A stretch of DNA of 64,000 nt from an uncultured Lentisphaeria bacterium (GCA_905197955.1 CAJKAR010000015.1:28164-92163), one strand, 5' to 3'. Numbered from the stretch's first letter, positions 1 through 9,185 are shown. Notes: generated from the sequence alone by a model not told the origin. Numbers and translations are program-made.

Positions 1-594
1 CAGATCAACATCCTTCCCGTTCACAGCGATCTTCATCTCCCGGTACTTCCGCGGAAATTCTATCACGGGAGAGAGACGGAATGAACGAAGTCCGGCAATC
101 GTTTCCGCATCCACTCCGGGATCCCATGTCAGAGAGATCAACCCATCGCGCTCCGGCTTGAGCGTAAACGAGAACACAGCGTTCCGGCCATCCGGCAGGC
201 GATAGGTCTGAGAATAGGTGATCGTACCCGATTTCCGATCATACCGAACCTCCGGTTTCGTTCCCGGAGCGCTCCGGAAGGGCATTCCGCCATTCCCGGG
301 AAAGCTGCCGGTAAAATAGATCCGGCAGACCTCTTCCCCGTCGGCGGAAACAACGATCTTCCAGTCCGGACTGATCCGGGAAAAGGAATCTCGGAGACGC
401 AGTCCGACCCGCTTGTTTCCCGCCGTCAAAGCCACCTGTTCCACCGTCCGGCTGCCCATCGGCAAGCTCTTGACTTCCAGAACCGGAATCTCCCGTTTCT
501 GAGTCTCTGCGGCAAACGGCGGAGCATACTCCGGCAGTTCCGCTCGAAGAACGGCAAAACTCAGAAAAAGAAACATTCCACACAAAACTCTCAT
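1..594 (-). CDS. Secreted protein of unknown function, C-terminus outside window
   Basis: Open for all 198 codons from the ATG at 594 to the window edge, so the C-terminus lies outside. The N-terminus has a signal peptide-like segment (MRVLCGMFLFLSFAVLRAE). The body is clearly paralogous to the upstream gene at 591-1403. Shared motifs in the same order are KRVGLR, EEVCRIYF.GSF, TI.Y...Y.LPD, L.WDPG and KYRE/RYRE. Its ATG overlaps the upstream TGA by four bases (ATGA), so translation is probably coupled. It is the last visible gene of the cassette that starts with the regulator at 2185-3543. I recognise no catalytic domain. The pair may be exported carbohydrate-binding or accessory proteins, but that is inference from context only. 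Confidence 0.75.
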   Translation of the reverse strand, partial: MRVLCGMFLFLSFAVLRAELPEYAPPFAAETQKREIPVLEVKSLPMGSRTVEQVALTAGNKRVGLRLRDSFSRISPDWKIVVSADGEEVCRIYFTGSFPGNGGMPFRSAPGTKPEVRYDRKSGTITYSQTYRLPDGRNAVFSFTLKPERDGLISLTWDPGVDAETIAGLRSFRLSPVIEFPRKYREMKIAVNGKDVDL

Positions 595-1403
595 TTGCCG
601 CTCCCTTCCTTCGAATCGGCGCCGGTACCGAAATCAATGAGAATATTCCGATCGTTCGAGATCGCCCAGTTCCGCTGAACCGTTCCAACCGGCACCTTTC
701 CTCCGGCAAGACGCTCCATCACCGATCCCCAGCAGAGCGGCAATGTGATCTCCACACGCTTTGCCGGATCCCCCGTATGGAACCGGAGACGAGAAACTTT
801 CCCGAGATACGCAGGAAACTCCGCCCCCCTCCGCTGCTTGAGACTCTCCAGATCGTTGAAATGAATCTTCTCCGCTTCCACCAACTGGAATCCCCCCTCC
901 CGGTAGCGCGGAGGCAATTCCACCACCGGCTTCAATGTAAAATTCGGAATACTCGCCAGATCCTTCTCCGGAATTCCAGGATCCCAGCTCAGCCGCACCC
1001 GTCCGGGACCTTCCGGAGCAAGCGTGAAACGGAACTCCGCAATGCGCTTGTCCGGGAGCTGATACTCCTTGCAGTACGAAATTGTATTCTTCGTCCGGTC
1101 AATCGCGACCCGTTCCTTTCCCGGAATCGTTTTGAACGGGAACCCCCAGCTTCCGCGGAAACTGCCGAGAAAATAGATCCGGCAGACCTCCTCCTTTCCG
1201 GCATAGACTCCGATTTTGAAGTCCTGTCCGGCAAAGCGGGAACCGTAAAGCTCCCGGAGTCCGACGCGCTTGTCTCCCTCGACAAGCGAAGGCTGCTCCA
1301 GAGAAGCGCCCTTTGACTGAAATGTCCCGACCTTCAGAACGGGATCCGCGAAGACAGGCAGAAAAATGCCCGTCGCCAACAGCAGACAAAATTGTTTTTT
1401 CAT
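591..1403 (-). CDS. Secreted protein of unknown function, paralogue of the next gene
   Basis: A 270-residue protein with an N-terminal signal peptide-like segment (MKKQFCLLLATGIFLPVFA) and no other hydrophobic stretch. AAAGGA lies about six bases before the ATG. It is a tandem paralogue of the gene at 1-594, sharing KRVGLREL, KEEVCRIYFLGSF, LPD.R.AEF.FTL and LSWDPG, and it continues to the C-terminal ILIDFGTG. It lies 34 bp downstream of the prepilin-like gene at 1438-2163, in the position that secreted glycosidases occupy in the other cassettes. I do not recognise the family; there is no obvious active-site signature. A beta-rich accessory or carbohydrate-binding role is possible but unproven. 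Confidence 0.8.
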   Translation of the reverse strand: MKKQFCLLLATGIFLPVFADPVLKVGTFQSKGASLEQPSLVEGDKRVGLRELYGSRFAGQDFKIGVYAGKEEVCRIYFLGSFRGSWGFPFKTIPGKERVAIDRTKNTISYCKEYQLPDKRIAEFRFTLAPEGPGRVRLSWDPGIPEKDLASIPNFTLKPVVELPPRYREGGFQLVEAEKIHFNDLESLKQRRGAEFPAYLGKVSRLRFHTGDPAKRVEITLPLCWGSVMERLAGGKVPVGTVQRNWAISNDRNILIDFGTGADSKEGSGK

Positions 1404-1437
1404 CCGTATCCTTTCGTTGTTTCTTTATTTGAAAATC

Positions 1438-2163
1438 TTATTCCTGCTTCCGGATTCCCTCGGAGAGAATGCCGATTCCCGGATTGGATTCCCCCGACCA
1501 CTGAAGACGGGCAAAGATCCGTCCCTCCACGTGGCCATCCAGGAACAGAATGTTCGCCAGACCGTTTGTCGCCGGACCACGATCATAAACCGTCAGATCG
1601 CGGTCATCCCCCGCGCCATGGCGGTGGTAGAAAAAGTAAATGCTCCCGCGAGTCGCCGCATTCAAGCGGGAGTCGCCGCAGAACACAGCTGCGGAGGGAC
1701 GAAGAGCATCGCCTGTCTTCCGATACGGAAACACCGTCGAATTCCCCTCCTGTGGACCGCCCAGCAGGTATGGATTGCCCAGAAAGTGCCCCACATAAAA
1801 TGTTTTGTTCCATCCGGCCTTCCGTGTCTCCGCAGGACAGAGAAAGCTCCCCCCGTCGCGATGATTGTAGAACACTCCGTAAGGCGGATTCTTTTTCTGC
1901 GCCGAAGTCCATCCCGAAAGCACCGCGGGCCATGTCCCGTAAGGATCATTCTTCTGCGCATAATTAGGAAGAATCCATTCATCCCAGTCCCCGGAATACA
2001 TGGCCTGCGCCGCACCAATCTGCTTCTGAACACTGATACAGCCGGAACTGAACGCGGAATTCCGCGCCTTTCCCAGCGCAGGAAGAAGAAGAGAGGCAAG
2101 AATCGCAATAATAGCAATCACAATCAATAACTCGATCAATGAGAATGAATATTCTCTTTTCAT
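1438..2163 (-). CDS. Prepilin-like (type II secretion pseudopilin-type) protein
   Basis: A 241-residue protein beginning with a type IV prepilin / pseudopilin N-methylation segment after a short basic leader (MKREYSF then SLIELLIVIAIIAILASLLLPAL). The glutamate five residues after the expected processing site is present. The C-terminal part carries the LANILFLDGHVEG block typical of prepilin processing-associated H-X9-DG proteins. Here the residue at the H position is T; histidines occur earlier (YHRHG). An AGGAGG ribosome site lies about nine bases before the ATG. It sits 21 bp after the GntR-SBP regulator and 34 bp before the paralogous secreted proteins. It is expected to be a membrane-anchored pilin-like protein; a dedicated role with the neighbouring exported proteins is inferred. 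Confidence 0.88.
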   Translation of the reverse strand: MKREYSFSLIELLIVIAIIAILASLLLPALGKARNSAFSSGCISVQKQIGAAQAMYSGDWDEWILPNYAQKNDPYGTWPAVLSGWTSAQKKNPPYGVFYNHRDGGSFLCPAETRKAGWNKTFYVGHFLGNPYLLGGPQEGNSTVFPYRKTGDALRPSAAVFCGDSRLNAATRGSIYFFYHRHGAGDDRDLTVYDRGPATNGLANILFLDGHVEGRIFARLQWSGESNPGIGILSEGIRKQE

Positions 2164-2184
2164 CCGTAAATTCCTCCTGTTTTT

Positions 2185-3543
2185 TTAAAGTCTGAAGTAT
2201 TTCTTTTTCACATCCATACGCTCCAGAATGGCTCCGGCATCCAGATGGAAAAACTTATGATCCTCCAGCAGCATGGAGAGCATGACGCGCTGCCATTCTG
2301 TGAAGATCTGTTTTTCAAAAATTCTTGTTTCACCTTTTCCGGGAAAGAACCCGGCGTTCTCGTTGCGCCGATTCCAGAAATGCTCCGTGGGCAGAATGTC
2401 GCGGTTCGCGGAGATCTGACCGGTAATGCTGCAAAACTCTGTCTGGAACTCACGGGAAACCATGATTTTCATCAGATTCCAGACTCGGTTGCGCTCCTCG
2501 GCTGCGATATCGTGCCGCAGATACGCCTTCAGCACCGATTCCGACAGCAGATGAAAGCGCTTTCCGGTACAGTCCCGATACGGCAGATATTCCAGAAAAT
2601 CCACCTGTTTATCCGGACGTTCCGGCTGACCGTTCTGCCTCGTCAGCCAGCAGCCCACCTTGAAGTTCAGCACCGCCCCATTGTGAAAGAAACTGCGGGG
2701 ATCGTTGACGCGATCCCGGATCAGCACCGTATCGCGCAGGATCTCCAGAAAGCGGAATCCTCCCGGCGTATGGAACAGAGGCGCATCGCCCTCGTATGTC
2801 TCCTCGCGGAACGGACAGAGCATCAGCAGAACCGGCAGGAAATCCTGAAACAGAAACGATTCCGAATCCCGGTAATCCATGCTCGCAGGCTCGATCCCAA
2901 GCGATCGGCATTTTGCGGAAAAATCCGTCCACCACTCAAAATCCCCGGTCAGATCGGAGAGCTGAAATCCGGTCCGCTCCAGCAAAGCCCTGTTCACGCC
3001 GATCTGATACGTCGTGCTGGTATACGGGAGACAATCCTCGTAGTTGAGTCCTTCGACCGTGGCAAGACCGCCGATCACTTTCTCGTAATCCGGAAACTGT
3101 GTCAGCTGCGCCGGCGGAAGATTATCTTCCTTCAGAAACGCCGAATACACCGAAAGCGCCGCCTTGTAGTCATGCATGCAGCGACGCTGCGTCTGCCGGT
3201 TTCCCAGATCCTCCACCGCCTGAATGTCAAAATCCAGATGCAGCGATGCATTGACCAGATATTTGTTCAGAAGTTTCCGCATGTCCGCAAAGGAAATCGT
3301 CGTCGGATGAATGTTGATCAGCACCCTGAGACTCCCGCTCCCCGCGATATAGGATCCCTGGCCCCGGCGCGTCTCCACAAGCCCCTCCTCCGCCAGCTTG
3401 TTGATGATCGAGGATACCGTCAGATAACTGATGCCGAACATCTCCATCATCGATTTGTACGAAGGCAGTTTGTCTCCCGGCATCAGCTCTCCCTGCTTCC
3501 GCCGCGACACGATGTAATTCCGAACTCGATCTATGTTTTTCAT
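2185..3543 (-). CDS. GntR-family regulator fused to a solute-binding-protein-like domain
   Basis: A 452-residue protein. Residues about 5-68 form a GntR winged helix-turn-helix (LMPGDKLPSYKSMMEMFGIS, then LAEEGLVETRRGQGSYI). The rest does not look like the usual LacI-type sensor. It resembles an ABC sugar-binding protein of SBP family 1: a segment around residue 178 (TYQIGVNRALLERTGF) corresponds to the YxxN.xLFxKAG signature of those proteins, followed by a tryptophan-rich stretch (FEWWTDF). No signal peptide is present, so the sensor should be cytoplasmic. It heads a cassette with the prepilin-like gene 21 bp downstream. A sigma-70-like promoter is visible just upstream. It is probably a sugar-responsive regulator of the downstream genes; the ligand is unknown. 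Confidence 0.85.
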   Translation of the reverse strand: MKNIDRVRNYIVSRRKQGELMPGDKLPSYKSMMEMFGISYLTVSSIINKLAEEGLVETRRGQGSYIAGSGSLRVLINIHPTTISFADMRKLLNKYLVNASLHLDFDIQAVEDLGNRQTQRRCMHDYKAALSVYSAFLKEDNLPPAQLTQFPDYEKVIGGLATVEGLNYEDCLPYTSTTYQIGVNRALLERTGFQLSDLTGDFEWWTDFSAKCRSLGIEPASMDYRDSESFLFQDFLPVLLMLCPFREETYEGDAPLFHTPGGFRFLEILRDTVLIRDRVNDPRSFFHNGAVLNFKVGCWLTRQNGQPERPDKQVDFLEYLPYRDCTGKRFHLLSESVLKAYLRHDIAAEERNRVWNLMKIMVSREFQTEFCSITGQISANRDILPTEHFWNRRNENAGFFPGKGETRIFEKQIFTEWQRVMLSMLLEDHKFFHLDAGAILERMDVKKKYFRL

Positions 3544-3577
3544 GCGAACCGCTCAACTTATTTATATTACGTTTAAA

Positions 3578-3606
3578 ATTATAGCATATTCAAAAACAAA
3601 AAACAA
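3578..3606 (-). promoter_or_regulatory. Predicted sigma-70-type promoter for the GntR-SBP cassette
   Basis: On the minus strand a TTGTTT -35 (3601-3606) and a perfect TATAAT -10 (3578-3583) are separated by 17 bp. The expected transcription start lies about 30 bp before the ATG at 3543. The surrounding 229-bp gap (3544-3772) is strongly AT-rich and holds no gene. Confidence 0.6.
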
Positions 3607-3772
3607 GAGGCTCTTTAGAAAAAAACAACAGAAAAAAGAAAGATTTTTACTTTTTACGCAATATAAATATGTTTTACACAAAGTCATGATAGAAAAAGAA
3701 CCCGGACTCCGTTATATTGAAGTCCGGGCTCTCCGGCAGAATGGAAAAGAAAAATGGAACGATGAGAAAAAA

Positions 3773-6700
3773 CTATTCCATCTTTTCACGAATCTCGAAC
3801 TTCCGGATCTCAAAAGAGGAATCCGGCTGTCTCCAGGTGAAGAGGAAACACTGCATGGCTTCTCCTTCCAGAGGAACCTGCATTTCGACTTTCATCGGGA
3901 CAAACTGATCGGTCAGAAGCAGCGGAGTCCCTGGCAGGTTCCAGCGAGGAATTCCCTTTCCCGCGAGAAAAGCCTCCAGACGTCCCTTTCCCCGCACCTC
4001 GAACGAGACCGTATAGACCATTCCCGGAATCACCTTCACCGGAACAGAAGCAATTCCAGCCCCCGCCATCGGCACCACCCCATTCTCCGCTTTCAGAGTC
4101 GAGACCACTTTGACCGAGCCAGCAGCTGAATCAAAGGAAAGCTCCGACTGCTGGAAACGATTTCTCAGCTCCTTCTGTCCGACAAGGGTCTTTCCGCTTC
4201 CGCGCAGGCTGAGGGTTCCGAATTTAGCGGGACTCTTCCGATCTCCGATACCACCGCCCCAGGTGAGATATCCCACACGTCCGGCTCCGTCGTTGTTGTT
4301 GACCAGAAGAGAAAAACGCAGAGGACACATTTTTCCGGGAACCATCGCAAACGGATAGAGTTCGGAAGCGGCGATCCACAGTTTGTAGATCGTGAGATCT
4401 CCGCGGCGCTCGACGATTCCCGTTCCGAATTTCAATTTCTCTCCGGGCTGAGTCAGGCGCTCCGGAATATCTCCGCCGACAGATGCCATCATCACTTTGG
4501 TCAAATAATGATTATGTGCGGAAAAGAGGAATTCGGTCATGGATTTGCGCTGTCCTTTTCCCTCGCAGTCGATGGCAAACTGAAGACTGTCACCCATCCA
4601 GTATGGAATCGGTTTTCCTTGTTCATGCTCCGGCACAGGCGTATGGATCGCATCCCGGACTTCCACACAGATTTCGAGTCCTTTCGGATTCAGCGCCACG
4701 GCAAAACGACCGGCATAAGTCGATGGCTTGCCGGAAGGAATCAGCGAATGATACTCCGTCAACGGAATCCAGTGGAGATCCTTCCGCAGATTCCATCCAT
4801 CGGAAAACAGGGACTTCTCCTGATAACTCCCACGGAAACGGTACTCCATCTCCTCGGACTCCTGATATGGCTCAATCCGGCTGAGAACCGTCCATTTTGC
4901 CGATCCGCTCAGATCGGGCTTTTCCGCATAATACACCACCTGCGGAGAGAGACGCATGGAGGATGGATTTTTCACCGTTCGGCCTTCCCAGTCGAGCACC
5001 CGGGCGGAACGGACCGCCGAAGCTAGAGCGGAAGGAAGTTCCACGGCATTTTTCCCCATGTTCCAGAAGATCAGAAGCGGACCGGAAGCACTCTCCAGCG
5101 CAACGGCCTGCACATCACCGCTCTCAAAGGACCAGGCGCCGCGGAATTGGATCTGTCCCGAAAAACGGTCGTAGAGATTCCGCAGGACCAGCGCGGCAAA
5201 CTTCGGCTCCTGATTCGGAAAGGTTCGGAAGATTCCCAGAATCTGAGCGCCATCCGGTCTCCGGAAGTCCGCCATTTCCCGCTCGGTTCCGCCGTGCCAG
5301 CAGGGACCGAATCCATTATGAGACGCAAACTTTTCTACTCCGGTCCTCACCATGTTCAGAAAATCCAGAACCATATTGAACGAAAGCTGTTCTTCGCTCA
5401 GGATCACCGGATCAGAAGCGGTGAACAGCGTCAGATGCCACTCATTGTTGACAAACTGTTTGCGGCCGACTCCGAATTCCTTTCCGATGCGGATATAAGG
5501 TTCCGGCTCCGCCCAGGTCCCGTGAAGCGGCAGAATGTCGAAAAATCCGCCTCCGCCAAGTTCCAGAATCCGGCGGTAAAACGCCTGATACCGCATTCCG
5601 ACCCCGCCGAATGCAACGGGTTTTCCCGGTGCGGCCTTCTTCACGGCTCGATATCCGATCTCCAGCATCTTGCGGTAATCCTCCGGGGTCCCCTTCCAGA
5701 AAATGGAGTGCCCCGGCAGATGCGGTTCGTTCCAGATCTCCCAGGAACGGACCTGCGGATACCGTTTCACAGCGGCTGTCACAAACCGTTCCCACGCCTT
5801 CCAGTCGTTCGGAGGATAGAACTGATACCGGGCAGAATAGCTCATCTCCGCCGAGTTTTCAGGACGGCTCGTATAAAAACGCGGCGTATCCAGAAGAACC
5901 GCGTCAATTCTGGATTGCGGAATTCCATTTTTTGCCGCCGTCTCAAACATTTTGTCCGCCGTGCTCCAGTCGTAAACGCCGGGAGATTTTTCAATTTCAT
6001 CCCAGCTCAGCGCATGCAGACGCATGAAATGATATCCGATCAGCCGGCGCATCCGGAACTCATCCGCGATGTTGCTTCCAAGACGGTAGGGCAGCGCAAC
6101 GTCGCGCGGCGCCAGACTGATCCCCAGCTGCGGCGGAACCTGATCCACCGGACGCGCTTTCGTCGCAGTCACCACAAAATTCTGGAAATCCCGTTCGAAC
6201 TTCCGCTCTTCCACCAGGCGGTTTCCGTTGATCCGCTGGGCATAATACTCCTGCACCACCGGAACGCTCTCCCCGGAGGCCTTTTCATAAAAGAAACGAA
6301 CCGCATAGAAGCCGGGACGTGTCAGCCGGCAGCTCCAACCGTTCTGTTCAAACTCCTTCCGTGCAATGGTCCGTTCCGCAACCGCCGTTCCATCACTTGC
6401 CGTAACAACTCCTCTGATCCGTTCCACATCCGGCGGCAGCGTCCCTCTGAACACGATCGGCTCTCCCGGTTCGAACCAGTTTGCAAAACTTCCTCCGCGC
6501 AGCCGGTAGAACGAGTCAAACGTAACCTTCCGGACCGTCAGACTTCCTTTTCCACCTTTTCCGGAACAGGAAAACCGAAGACGCGCGGCAACCGCATTCT
6601 CCGGCGCGCATTCCGCCGTCACCGGACGATGAAACGGAAGCCATTTCCCATTCAGCGCCGGAGCCGGAAATACAAACCACGGATGCTGATGATGACGCCC

Positions 6701-7024
6701 CAGGACCCGTCCGGAAGCATCAAGCCAGACGACCTCCACATACATTTTCCAGTTTCCCGGCTCAAACTCCGGCGAAGTCCTGAATTCAAATCCGATCATC
6801 ATCTCCTGCCGCGGCTTCGGCAGGGAAAAACGGGGCGACAGCACTTCTCCGCCGCTCCCTGCGGGAATCATAAACTCCGAACCGGCCATCCGGACATTTG
6901 CAGGAAGCTCCCATCCCTGCGTCGCATCTTCTGCAAGAAGGGTTCTCCGCACCTCGGCTGCGCCGCCGGAAAGGGTCAGAACGGCCAGAAAAAAGACAAC
7001 AAAAATCCTGTTGAATATATGCAT
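3773..7024 (-). CDS. Secreted TIM-barrel glycoside hydrolase with C-terminal CBM9/DOMON-like domain
   Basis: A 1083-residue exported protein (signal peptide FVVFFLAVLTLSGGAAE). After a beta-sandwich-like N-terminal region, a clan GH-A type barrel is visible: HFMRLHALSWDEIEKSPGVYDWS, then WEIWNEPHLPG at about residue 428-436, with E near 431 as the probable acid/base. VNNEWHL at about 525-531 has the probable nucleophile E near 528. This arrangement is closest to GH39/GH5-like enzymes. A later region (GRFAVALNPKGLEICVEV, YWMGDSLQFAIDCEG) matches the CBM9/DOMON carbohydrate-binding fold, and a C-terminal beta-sandwich follows. It lies 21 bp after the prepilin-like gene 7046-7819. It is likely an extracellular polysaccharide or glycoside hydrolase; the substrate cannot be read from the sequence. 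Confidence 0.85.
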   Translation of the reverse strand: MHIFNRIFVVFFLAVLTLSGGAAEVRRTLLAEDATQGWELPANVRMAGSEFMIPAGSGGEVLSPRFSLPKPRQEMMIGFEFRTSPEFEPGNWKMYVEVVWLDASGRVLGRHHQHPWFVFPAPALNGKWLPFHRPVTAECAPENAVAARLRFSCSGKGGKGSLTVRKVTFDSFYRLRGGSFANWFEPGEPIVFRGTLPPDVERIRGVVTASDGTAVAERTIARKEFEQNGWSCRLTRPGFYAVRFFYEKASGESVPVVQEYYAQRINGNRLVEERKFERDFQNFVVTATKARPVDQVPPQLGISLAPRDVALPYRLGSNIADEFRMRRLIGYHFMRLHALSWDEIEKSPGVYDWSTADKMFETAAKNGIPQSRIDAVLLDTPRFYTSRPENSAEMSYSARYQFYPPNDWKAWERFVTAAVKRYPQVRSWEIWNEPHLPGHSIFWKGTPEDYRKMLEIGYRAVKKAAPGKPVAFGGVGMRYQAFYRRILELGGGGFFDILPLHGTWAEPEPYIRIGKEFGVGRKQFVNNEWHLTLFTASDPVILSEEQLSFNMVLDFLNMVRTGVEKFASHNGFGPCWHGGTEREMADFRRPDGAQILGIFRTFPNQEPKFAALVLRNLYDRFSGQIQFRGAWSFESGDVQAVALESASGPLLIFWNMGKNAVELPSALASAVRSARVLDWEGRTVKNPSSMRLSPQVVYYAEKPDLSGSAKWTVLSRIEPYQESEEMEYRFRGSYQEKSLFSDGWNLRKDLHWIPLTEYHSLIPSGKPSTYAGRFAVALNPKGLEICVEVRDAIHTPVPEHEQGKPIPYWMGDSLQFAIDCEGKGQRKSMTEFLFSAHNHYLTKVMMASVGGDIPERLTQPGEKLKFGTGIVERRGDLTIYKLWIAASELYPFAMVPGKMCPLRFSLLVNNNDGAGRVGYLTWGGGIGDRKSPAKFGTLSLRGSGKTLVGQKELRNRFQQSELSFDSAAGSVKVVSTLKAENGVVPMAGAGIASVPVKVIPGMVYTVSFEVRGKGRLEAFLAGKGIPRWNLPGTPLLLTDQFVPMKVEMQVPLEGEAMQCFLFTWRQPDSSFEIRKFEIREKME

Positions 7025-7045
7025 GAGATCAACACTCCTCTACAA

Positions 7046-7819
7046 TTACAGTTCCCAGAGATAATGTCTGGCGGCAGGCTGATTCACATCTCCGGTATAA
7101 TAGAATGCTTCCGTGGAGTAGGCATCCTGCGGAGCCCGGACGGAGATCGAGCCGACATGTCCATCCAGATACAGCATGGATACCGTACTGAGATGACGTC
7201 CGGCCGGACGTCCCCAGTTCGACTCAAGCCCTTTCGGATAAACTCGAAGATATCCTTTATTGGGATCATATCCGGAAATATCTCCGGATGTATTGTACCA
7301 GGCATCCATGGCAAAATATTTCTCCGAAGCGCTTTTTGCTCTGGAAATTTTTCTGGAATTGTAATCCCCGTCCATCATGTTGGGATTGACCCCGAAATCA
7401 ATATACCACTCAAACCAGCGGTCCTGGCGATCCTGTTTCGCGATCTCGGAACATTCCAGACTGCTGAGAGCAATATAACCGGAATTGAATTTGCCGGAAT
7501 AGTTTCCCGCCTCCTGGCCCAGCAAAGACTGATGCCACCGTCCCGTGGTCAGATTCTGGAACATCGGCGGGATCATGTCATTGAAATCAGCAGTGTACTG
7601 CTGAAGACCAAGACCAAGCTGTTTCAGATTGCTCAGGCAGGAAGTCCTCCGGGCGGAAGATCTCGCCTTGTTCAGAGCCGGCAGAAGCATCCCCGCCAGG
7701 ATGGCAATGATCGCAATCACCACAAGGAGCTCTATTAATGTGAAAAGCCTCCTCTTTCCGGGTTTCAACGAAGACTTCCATCCTGCGGAGCCTTCATACA
7801 TTTTGAGTTCAGATTTCAT
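7046..7819 (-). CDS. Prepilin-like (pseudopilin-type) protein with H-X9-DG motif
   Basis: A 257-residue protein with a long leader of about 26 residues before the processing motif (RRLFTLIELLVVIAIIAIL, then AGMLLPALNKAR). The C-terminal part carries an exact H-X9-DG motif (RH, LSTVSMLYL, DGHV). A strong AAGGAGGT ribosome site lies six bases before the ATG. It is sandwiched between the regulator at 7845-8924 (25 bp) and the glycosidase at 3773-7024 (21 bp), so the three are probably one transcript. It is predicted to be processed by a prepilin peptidase and assembled with, or attached to, a type II secretion or pilus-like machine. Confidence 0.9.
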   Translation of the reverse strand: MKSELKMYEGSAGWKSSLKPGKRRLFTLIELLVVIAIIAILAGMLLPALNKARSSARRTSCLSNLKQLGLGLQQYTADFNDMIPPMFQNLTTGRWHQSLLGQEAGNYSGKFNSGYIALSSLECSEIAKQDRQDRWFEWYIDFGVNPNMMDGDYNSRKISRAKSASEKYFAMDAWYNTSGDISGYDPNKGYLRVYPKGLESNWGRPAGRHLSTVSMLYLDGHVGSISVRAPQDAYSTEAFYYTGDVNQPAARHYLWEL

Positions 7820-7844
7820 GACAACCTCCTTTTTAAAACTATGA

Positions 7845-8924
7845 TTATAATTGAGTAAAAGCAGTTTTTCGAATAATCAATTTCGTCGGAACGCGGATGA
7901 TGTGCGAACAGGCGGAGGGGTGGCGGATCTCGGAAAAAAGAAGTTCCTCCGCATAGTGATTGATCGCATCCCGATTCACGGACAATGCAGTTGCCGTCGG
8001 TTCCGCCAGCGGAGAGACACCGATTCCCTCCACATCGTCATATCCGACCAGATGGTACTCTCTATCCGGTTCAAGCCCGACATCGTGGAATGCATGAATC
8101 AGATCAAATGTCGCAAGATCCGTACACGTCACAATCAGTCTGTTGAAACAACGCCGGGAAAGCTCCAGTCCCAGCTTGTAGAAATTGGAAGGGAATTCCG
8201 CCTTGATCTTCTCGATATCCGAAAACCCGTATTCCTCCGCCGCCATACTGCAAGCATCCCCGCGCGCATATCCGTTTGCATGATCCGGATAGATGATGAC
8301 AACCCCCTGCAAACGAGCCTGACGTGCTTTGGCAAAAAGTTCCCGCATACCGGTCATGTGATCCGGCAGAACCTGATGGAACGGAAGCGGCAATTCGCTG
8401 TCACCCTGAAACAGAACAACCGGCAGCCGAAGCTCATGCAGATAGGCGCACTCCTGAAGATTAATGTACGCACAGGAGATCAGAAGGCCATCGAGGCCCT
8501 CCAGATACGGTTTCAGTTTCCGCCTGTCAGCAAACGCATCGTTGGGAATGAAGCGGATCCGGCAGCCGGATGCCCTCAGGCGCTTGACCAGCCGAATGCC
8601 CGGAATGCTCAGCAGACGCGCAATCTTCATATCCTCGAACTCCTTCCGGATCGCACAACCGATGTGCAGAACCTTTCCCGACAGGGCCTTCGGAGAATTG
8701 ACAAACGTACCGCTTCCCTGCCTGCGGTAAATCAGAGACTCCCGTACCAGACAATTTGCCGCCTTATGAGCTGTACTGAGCGAAACACCGAAGTTCCGGG
8801 CCAGCTCCCGGCTCGAAAAAACCGGAGTCCCCGGCTTCAGTTTCCCCTCCAGAATATCCTGACGCAGCCGGGCGGCAATCTCCAGATAAGTAATGGTTCG
8901 TTTCACGGATTCTGACTTTCTCAC
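7845..8924 (-). CDS. GntR-family regulator with LacI-type sugar-binding domain
   Basis: A 359-residue protein. A GntR helix-turn-helix spans about residues 12-78 (ILEGKLKPGTPVFSSRELAR, NFGVSLSTAHKAANCLVRES, RRQGSGTFV). It is followed by a periplasmic-binding-protein-like (LacI/GalR type) sensor with VVIIYPDHANGYARG, RLIVTCTDLATFDLIHAF and the terminal half ending LIIRKTAF. The first codon is GTG, with AAGGG nine bases upstream. It heads the cassette with 7046-7819 and 3773-7024 and is divergent from the esterase at 9253. It probably represses or activates the cassette in response to a sugar, and it may bind the palindrome at 9046-9059. Confidence 0.88.
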   Translation of the reverse strand: MRKSESVKRTITYLEIAARLRQDILEGKLKPGTPVFSSRELARNFGVSLSTAHKAANCLVRESLIYRRQGSGTFVNSPKALSGKVLHIGCAIRKEFEDMKIARLLSIPGIRLVKRLRASGCRIRFIPNDAFADRRKLKPYLEGLDGLLISCAYINLQECAYLHELRLPVVLFQGDSELPLPFHQVLPDHMTGMRELFAKARQARLQGVVIIYPDHANGYARGDACSMAAEEYGFSDIEKIKAEFPSNFYKLGLELSRRCFNRLIVTCTDLATFDLIHAFHDVGLEPDREYHLVGYDDVEGIGVSPLAEPTATALSVNRDAINHYAEELLFSEIRHPSACSHIIRVPTKLIIRKTAFTQL

Positions 8925-8955
8925 AACTGCAACCCTTTTTTTCCTGTTTTCTGAA

Positions 8956-8983
8956 ATTATAGGACAGCTGCCGGAAATAACAA
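8956..8983 (-). promoter_or_regulatory. Predicted sigma-70-type promoter for the 8924-3773 cassette
   Basis: On the minus strand TTGTTA (8978-8983) and a perfect TATAAT (8956-8961) are separated by 16 bp. The predicted start of transcription is about 25 bp before the GTG start of the regulator. Confidence 0.55.
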
Positions 8984-9045
8984 GATTTTTTCCGTCTTTT
9001 TTCTTTCGACAAGCTCAAAAAAAAGATTTTCCGGCGGAAGTGATC

Positions 9046-9059
9046 TGCAACTGTTTGCA
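9046..9059. promoter_or_regulatory. Palindrome in divergent control region (possible operator)
   Basis: TGCAA, four bases, TTGCA: a perfect 5-bp inverted repeat with 4-bp spacer. It lies in the 328-bp gap between the divergent regulator (8924) and esterase (9253). Its size and position fit an operator for the dimeric GntR/LacI-type regulator, but no second copy was found to confirm it. Confidence 0.3.
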
Positions 9060-9185
9060 ATAATTTTCCCCAAAGCATCCCCTGAACAACCATCTTTTTC
9101 ACACGCATTGCCGGAAAAAAAGAATGAAAAAGCGGACGTTATACGGATTCCTTCAAAAGTTCTCAAAGATTTCAACGGATCGGAC

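Noticed and set aside
6460..6500. TTCGAACC sequence resembling a tRNA T-loop
   Set aside because: It lies inside the glycosidase coding sequence and no acceptor or anticodon stems could be formed around it.
5147..7738. Plus-strand open frame of 863 codons
   Set aside because: It is antisense to the well-supported glycosidase at 3773-7024 and the prepilin gene. Its product lacks family signatures and reflects codon bias with few stops on the opposite strand.
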